The notes below the pieces were generated by a model. The model saw nothing but the letters and a program-made list of their open reading frames with translations. It had not been told where the DNA came from and did not search any database. Below, piece after piece: positions 58,991 through 64,000 of a stretch of 64,000 nt of DNA. A program made the translations under genes and the position numbers. Each line of letters begins with the position of its first letter. The first letter of the stretch is position 1. The DNA is from Staphylococcus taiwanensis (GTDB lineage Bacteria > Bacillota > Bacilli > Staphylococcales > Staphylococcaceae). The stretch lies in contig CP058667.1 of the NCBI GenBank assembly GCA_020544305.1, positions 1,736,001 to 1,800,000 of the forward strand. Direction: 5' to 3'.

Positions 58991-59022
58991 CATCTAAGTA
59001 TAGCCGATTTTAATTCAAAGGG

Positions 59023-59763
59023 TCAACCTTTCAAATGGTAAAGTAAAATACTACCAGCAATAGCAACATTTAAACTTTCTGCTTTACCATAGATCGGGAT
59101 AGTTAAGTTTTGTGATGTCTCGTTTAATAAATCTTTGCTAACCCCCTCACCTTCATTTCCTAATAATAAGGCGAAAGTATCTTGAGATTCAATATTTCTA
59201 TATGGTTTTGCATTTACAAGCGCCGTACCATATACAGGGCCATTAAAATCCAACATAAATGTTTTTAAATCCCTTGTTACAACTGGTATATGAAATACAC
59301 TACCTTGACTCGCACGTAAAACTTTATCTTGATATGGATCGGCAGTTCCTTTTTCCATAACTATTAGGTCAAGACCTGCTGCATCAGCAGTTCGAATTAA
59401 TGTTCCCAAATTACCAGGATCTTGAATTCGGTCAATTAATAACACTTGCTTTGCCTGAGTAACATCGTATTCAGGTTTTTCAATTACTGCAAAAAATCCT
59501 TGAGGAGTCATTGTCCCAGACAATGACTCTGCAACTTTCATATTAATTTCAAATGTTTCTTGTGCATAATCGATAAGTGCACCATCTGTTCTATCTGGCT
59601 CGATTACAAATAATTGGTTAATCGTAATTCCACTTTGGTACGCTTCTTCAATTAGATGTATACCTTCTATAAGTGCTTGGCCTGTTTTATCTCGATCACG
59701 TTTCTTCTTTAGCTTATTTGCGTTTTTGATTTTACTATTTTGAGCAGATGTAATTTGTTCCAT
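59023..59763 (-). CDS. TrmH/SpoU-family RNA 2'-O-methyltransferase
   Basis: 246 residues from the ATG at 59763 (MEQITSAQNSKIKNANKL), with GGAGAG upstream. The N-terminal RNA-binding domain is followed by the knotted SPOUT domain: LLIDRIQDPGNLGTLIRTADAAG (motif 1), FALLLGNEGEGVS (motif 2) and LTIPIYGKAESLNVAIAGSILLY (motif 3, SAM-binding knot). It methylates rRNA; B. subtilis YsgA is the likely orthologue. It is encoded just upstream of the pheST T-box, as in other Bacillales. Confidence 0.93.
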   Translation of the reverse strand: MEQITSAQNSKIKNANKLKKKRDRDKTGQALIEGIHLIEEAYQSGITINQLFVIEPDRTDGALIDYAQETFEINMKVAESLSGTMTPQGFFAVIEKPEYDVTQAKQVLLIDRIQDPGNLGTLIRTADAAGLDLIVMEKGTADPYQDKVLRASQGSVFHIPVVTRDLKTFMLDFNGPVYGTALVNAKPYRNIESQDTFALLLGNEGEGVSKDLLNETSQNLTIPIYGKAESLNVAIAGSILLYHLKG

Positions 59764-59927
59764 ATATCTCTCCATTAATTAAGTGTTATAATACGTACTA
59801 TTTACAAATTCATATTAACATAACCTAAATGATTAGGAAGAATCTACTATCTCTAATTTTAATATAGACACTAATTAATCTATGTTGGGTTGGCATAATT
59901 TCTATGAATCATCTTAAAATATAATAA

Positions 59928-59974
59928 AAAAAGAGCATAGAACAAATAATATTGTTCCATGCTTCTTTAAGTAC
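59928..59974 (-). terminator. Terminator after rpmF
   Basis: On the minus strand AAGCATGGAACAA pairs with TTGTTCTATGCTC around TATTA, followed by TTTTTTTATT. Confidence 0.85.
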
Positions 59975-59984
59975 AACTCGTCGA

Positions 59985-60158
59985 TTATTTAGAAACGACT
60001 TCTTCACCATTGTAAGAACCACAGTTTTTACATACGCGGTGAGATAATTTGTATTCGCCACAACTTGGGCATTCAGTCATACCAGGTACTGAAATTTTGA
60101 AGTGCGTACGACGTTTGTTTTTTCTTGTTTTAGACGTTCTTCTTTTTGGTACTGCCAT
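59985..60158 (-). CDS. rpmF: 50S ribosomal protein L32
   Basis: 57 residues starting [20 protein letters not shown] behind AAGGAGG. The zinc ribbon has two Cys pairs: [10 protein letters not shown] and [10 protein letters not shown]. It is a component of the large subunit. It is encoded after the DUF177 gene, a pairing conserved across bacteria. The gene ends EEVVSK. Confidence 0.96.
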   Translation of the reverse strand: MAVPKRRTSKTRKNKRRTHFKISVPGMTECPSCGEYKLSHRVCKNCGSYNGEEVVSK

Positions 60159-60238
60159 GATATATCCTCCTTAAAATTAAACACATATCTTATAGTGTTA
60201 GGTCATTCAATCATTATACTATAATTTTAAACAACCTG

Positions 60239-60796
60239 CTATTGCTCTTTATCGTATAATTGTTGTAATTTTTGAAGCCTAGGATCAACTTGTTGCGTTT
60301 GGGAATCATCATTGTCTTTTTCTTTTTCAAGTTCGATCATTTGATCTTCGTCAATAACTTCCCAACCGTTACCTTCTGTAAGCATTTGATCGCTATTCTC
60401 AGAAAATGCACGCATCGGCTTTTCAATAATAACCAATTCTTCAGCAATGTCTCGGATATTAATCATACCATCCGTAGCGAGATGATAATGCTCATCTTCA
60501 TCTACTTCTTCATCGGCATAGTTATCATAACCTTCTAAATCAAACACCTCAGATGAACGAATGTCTAGAGGAACATCTACAGGTACTAATGTACGTGCAC
60601 AGGGCATCGTATATGTTCCAGTAACATGTATATCTGCGATAACTTCGCTTGATTTGACGGTTAATTCACCTTCAACATGAATTTCTGATAAATCAATCAA
60701 ACCTAAGGGTTCTATTAAATGTTCAAAATTTGCCGTTTGATTAAATTCAAATGGCTTAACTTGATATTTTCTTAATTGCGTTATTGACCATTTCAT
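60239..60796 (-). CDS. DUF177 (YceD-like) rRNA accumulation protein
   Basis: 185 residues. The family's domain is seen in LIDLSEIHVEGELTVKSSEVIADIHVTGTYTMPCARTLVPVDVP, with the conserved Cys in PCARTL. The acidic C-terminal tail (EKEKDNDDSQTQ) is typical. DUF177 proteins, paired with rpmF, are linked to 23S rRNA and 50S assembly. The 80-base gap to rpmF carries rpmF's own ribosome site. Confidence 0.9.
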   Translation of the reverse strand: MKWSITQLRKYQVKPFEFNQTANFEHLIEPLGLIDLSEIHVEGELTVKSSEVIADIHVTGTYTMPCARTLVPVDVPLDIRSSEVFDLEGYDNYADEEVDEDEHYHLATDGMINIRDIAEELVIIEKPMRAFSENSDQMLTEGNGWEVIDEDQMIELEKEKDNDDSQTQQVDPRLQKLQQLYDKEQ

Positions 60797-60921
60797 ATGG
60801 CTTCACCTCTAACAAACACAAAATTTATTTTAACTTTACAAGTATAAGTTGTCAAGATTTTTTCTTAACATACTTCTTCTGTTACAATACTAATAATGAA
60901 TACTGAAAGGACGAAATGCAA

Positions 60922-62070
60922 ATGAAAAGTGTTGGACTGATTACTGAGTATAATCCATTTCACAATGGGCATTTATATCATGCTCAACAAGCTCGCATAC
61001 AGTCTAACGCCGATGTGACAATTGCCATTATGAGTGGAAACTTTGTTATGCGAGGTGAACCCGCATTGTATAATAAATTTTTACGTTCTAAAATGGCATT
61101 GACCGGTGTTGATTTAGTTGTCGAACTACCTACGATTGCTAGTTTATCTTCGAGTGATTATTTTGCTACATTTGCGATTAAAGTTGCTCAATATTTAGAT
61201 ATTGATACGATTGCATTTGGTAGTGAAATCGATGATATTTCTCGTCTTGAAAAAGTAGCTACTGAAATCACTTCATTAGAACAGTCGTCTCATTTTCAAA
61301 AACTTACCAAACAAGGCAAGAGCTACGCGAAAATAGTGCATGATTCAATCTTAGATCAAGAAATATTACGTTCTCCTAACAACATTCTTGGTATTTCCTA
61401 CTTAAAAGCAATAAATCAAATAGCTCCTGAAATTCGAGGGTTGGCTATTAAACGTCAATCTACAACACACCATGACCAAGAAATTAAGCACGAAACATTT
61501 GCAAGTGGTTCGGCAATTCGTAACGCCTTATTGAATAACGATTCGTCATGGAAATCTGTAGTCCCCTCAAAAATTGAAAATCTGTATGAAAAGCCTCATC
61601 TTACAAAACAGCAAACGTTTGATTTTATCAAGTATCATATTTTAAGTCGTTCAATAAATGAATTATCTCAAATGTATACGATGTCTGAAGGGTTAGAATA
61701 TCGTCTGAAATCTAATATTCAACAAGCGAAAGATTTTGAAACATTCATGACTTTAATTAAGACGAAACGTTTTACATACACTCATTTACAACGCGTTTTA
61801 ATGAATATCTTATTAAATATCACTACATATGATTTCAAAGATACAATTCAGGGTGTTCGTATTTTAGGAATGAACGAAAAAGGCCAACAATATTTAAAAT
61901 ATTTAAAAACTCATTATCCTGAGCGCGCATTTATTACTAATATAAATATGAAAACCACTTCTTTATTCGAAAATGAAATTAAAGCTACACATATTTATAA
62001 TTTATTATCAGGTCAAGAAGCTAATGATTTTAATACACCTGTGATAATGCAAAAAGATGAGCCACGATGA
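60922..62070 (+). CDS. tmcAL: tRNA(Met) cytidine acetate ligase
   Basis: 382 residues from the ATG at 60922 (MKSVGLITEYNPFHNGHLYH); the ATG six bases upstream is too near AAGGA. The nucleotidyltransferase-like site is EYNPFHNGH (HxGH). Further conserved parts are IMSGNFVMRGEPALYNKF, IAFGSEIDD and SPNNILGISYLKAI. It makes N4-acetylcytidine in elongator tRNA-Met using acetate and ATP. It is divergent from the DUF177-rpmF operon. Confidence 0.95.
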   Translation: MKSVGLITEYNPFHNGHLYHAQQARIQSNADVTIAIMSGNFVMRGEPALYNKFLRSKMALTGVDLVVELPTIASLSSSDYFATFAIKVAQYLDIDTIAFGSEIDDISRLEKVATEITSLEQSSHFQKLTKQGKSYAKIVHDSILDQEILRSPNNILGISYLKAINQIAPEIRGLAIKRQSTTHHDQEIKHETFASGSAIRNALLNNDSSWKSVVPSKIENLYEKPHLTKQQTFDFIKYHILSRSINELSQMYTMSEGLEYRLKSNIQQAKDFETFMTLIKTKRFTYTHLQRVLMNILLNITTYDFKDTIQGVRILGMNEKGQQYLKYLKTHYPERAFITNINMKTTSLFENEIKATHIYNLLSGQEANDFNTPVIMQKDEPR

Positions 62071-62118
62071 TTAATCCTGGCTCATTTTTTATGAATGAAG
62101 TTATTTTAAACTCATTTA

Positions 62119-63148
<1,030 letters not shown>

Positions 63149-63218
63149 TGCGACTTACACTTCCATTCCATCTCGTTATTTATTATAATTTGTTGTGAAA
63201 AAGGAGAATAATTAAACT

Positions 63219-63608
63219 ATGAAACAATCATTTATCGTTTTAGGTGAAGGTTTAACCGACTTGTTCGAATTCACTACTTTAATGGAATATAATTATCCAC
63301 GAATCAATAAGATTGTATATTTTCATACACCACAATCTGAAAAACAATTATCTTCAGTTGCTATTATAATGAATCCTACATCTGGAAATCACTTTCAAGC
63401 AATGTATATCATGTTAAATGCACTTAACTATCCATACCCTACAAAAAATAAGAAATTCGAACTTATTAATACACAAGCACAACGCTACAATATTCCCATT
63501 TTAGGTATAGATGTTCAACCACCAGATGCTTTTCATTCACATGATCAATATTTTAAATATTTAATCAGTGTTCTACGCTTACAAAATTGGATACCACCAT
63601 TACAGTAA
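63219..63608 (+). CDS. Conserved staphylococcal protein of unknown function (DUF7147-like)
   Basis: 129 residues behind AAAGGAG. It is mixed alpha/beta: MKQSFIVLGEGLTDLFEFTTL, SVAIIMNPTSGNHFQAMYIMLNALNYP, NIPILGIDVQPPDAFHSHDQYFKYLI. I recall homologues at the same place beside rsmD in Bacillales with no assigned biochemical role. It is divergent from rsmD. No signal peptide is seen. Confidence 0.8.
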   Translation: MKQSFIVLGEGLTDLFEFTTLMEYNYPRINKIVYFHTPQSEKQLSSVAIIMNPTSGNHFQAMYIMLNALNYPYPTKNKKFELINTQAQRYNIPILGIDVQPPDAFHSHDQYFKYLISVLRLQNWIPPLQ

Positions 63609-63711
63609 TTCACATTCTCATAAGCGTGCATTGCAAGAGTAAATGAATAGTTAATACGCAATCGCTTATGTTCTCTGCATGAGGTTATGAAATATTATCC
63701 ATTGATTATTA

Positions 63712-63963
63712 TTACATAACTTCGTGCTTTTCTTTTTCATATGTTTTTTTCAAATACTTATAAGGTGATCCATCAATATCAATGACGTATTTTAACTTCA
63801 TTAGTTTATGAATAATTGTATCGGCTTCTAACTCATTTATATATAAAACAACATATTTACGTTGTTTATTTGTATATACAATGTGACCATACTTACGTAT
63901 TTGTCGTTCATGTTTAATATGTTTTAAATAAACAATCAAACTTACTCTTTGAACTAACTCCAT
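63712..63963 (-). CDS. YlbG-like protein (DUF2129)
   Basis: 83 residues: [41 protein letters not shown] then SPYKYL is the DUF2129/YlbG pattern. It is small and basic. It is usually encoded next to ylbF (RicF-type) and rsmD/coaD; ylbF would be to the right, outside the window. The function is unknown. Confidence 0.85.
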   Translation of the reverse strand: MELVQRVSLIVYLKHIKHERQIRKYGHIVYTNKQRKYVVLYINELEADTIIHKLMKLKYVIDIDGSPYKYLKKTYEKEKHEVM

Positions 63964-64000
63964 ATCTTTCTCACTCCGTTTTTTTATGCATAATAACTAT

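Overview
The window is low-GC Firmicute DNA from a Staphylococcus. The right part has the conserved staphylococcal gene order murI-rdgB-phosphodiesterase, sdhCAB, uvrC, trxA, mutS2, polX, cvpA, zapA, rnhC, pheST, rpmF, tmcAL, coaD, rsmD. Several proteins resemble their S. aureus orthologues closely but are clearly diverged, and STAR-like repeats are present. A coagulase-negative species is likely; I cannot name it.

Positions 1 to about 39,150 are the integrase-side 39 kb of a temperate siphovirus prophage of the staphylococcal phi11/phiETA type; its left end lies outside the window. Read from the lysogeny module outward, the plus strand at 36,042-39,063 carries a CI-like repressor, an ImmA-type protein, an unknown protein, a lipoprotein and the tyrosine integrase. 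The lytic genes run leftward on the minus strand. They begin with cro and antirepressor, then small early genes, recombination and replication (ERF annealing protein, SSB, HNH nuclease, DnaD-like initiator, DnaB helicase, RusA), and nucleotide-metabolism and accessory genes. The late activators RinB and RinA follow. Next come terminase, portal, scaffold, capsid, connectors, tail tube, frameshifted tail chaperones, tape measure, baseplate and tail-fibre proteins, a virion-associated peptidoglycan hydrolase, and the start of a second BppU-like gene cut by the window edge. The holin/endolysin cassette is expected further left.

From about 39,150 rightward the DNA is chromosomal. It holds the murI operon, the succinate dehydrogenase operon, DNA repair and redox genes (uvrC, trxA, mutS2, polX), cell-division genes, and rnhC. 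A repeat-rich 1.1-kb gap follows, with a STAR-like element, an IS1182-type transposase remnant and two copies of a long inverted-repeat element. Then come pheST under a T-box, an rRNA methyltransferase, the DUF177-rpmF pair, tmcAL, coaD/rsmD and two small conserved genes.

The points most worth following up are these: a self-contained transcription unit of about 200 nt (consensus promoter, 17-codon ORF, two intrinsic terminators) between rinA and terS; a U UUU UUC slippery site fusing the tail chaperones; three matching 17-bp operators around cro/cI, one inside cro; two small plus-strand genes embedded head-on in the early operon behind a duplicated promoter-like element; a lipoprotein gene pair between cI and int that could exclude other phages; a 29-residue hydrophobic peptide gene beside the prophage end; and two Fur-box-like sites bracketing the sdhC-uvrC gap.
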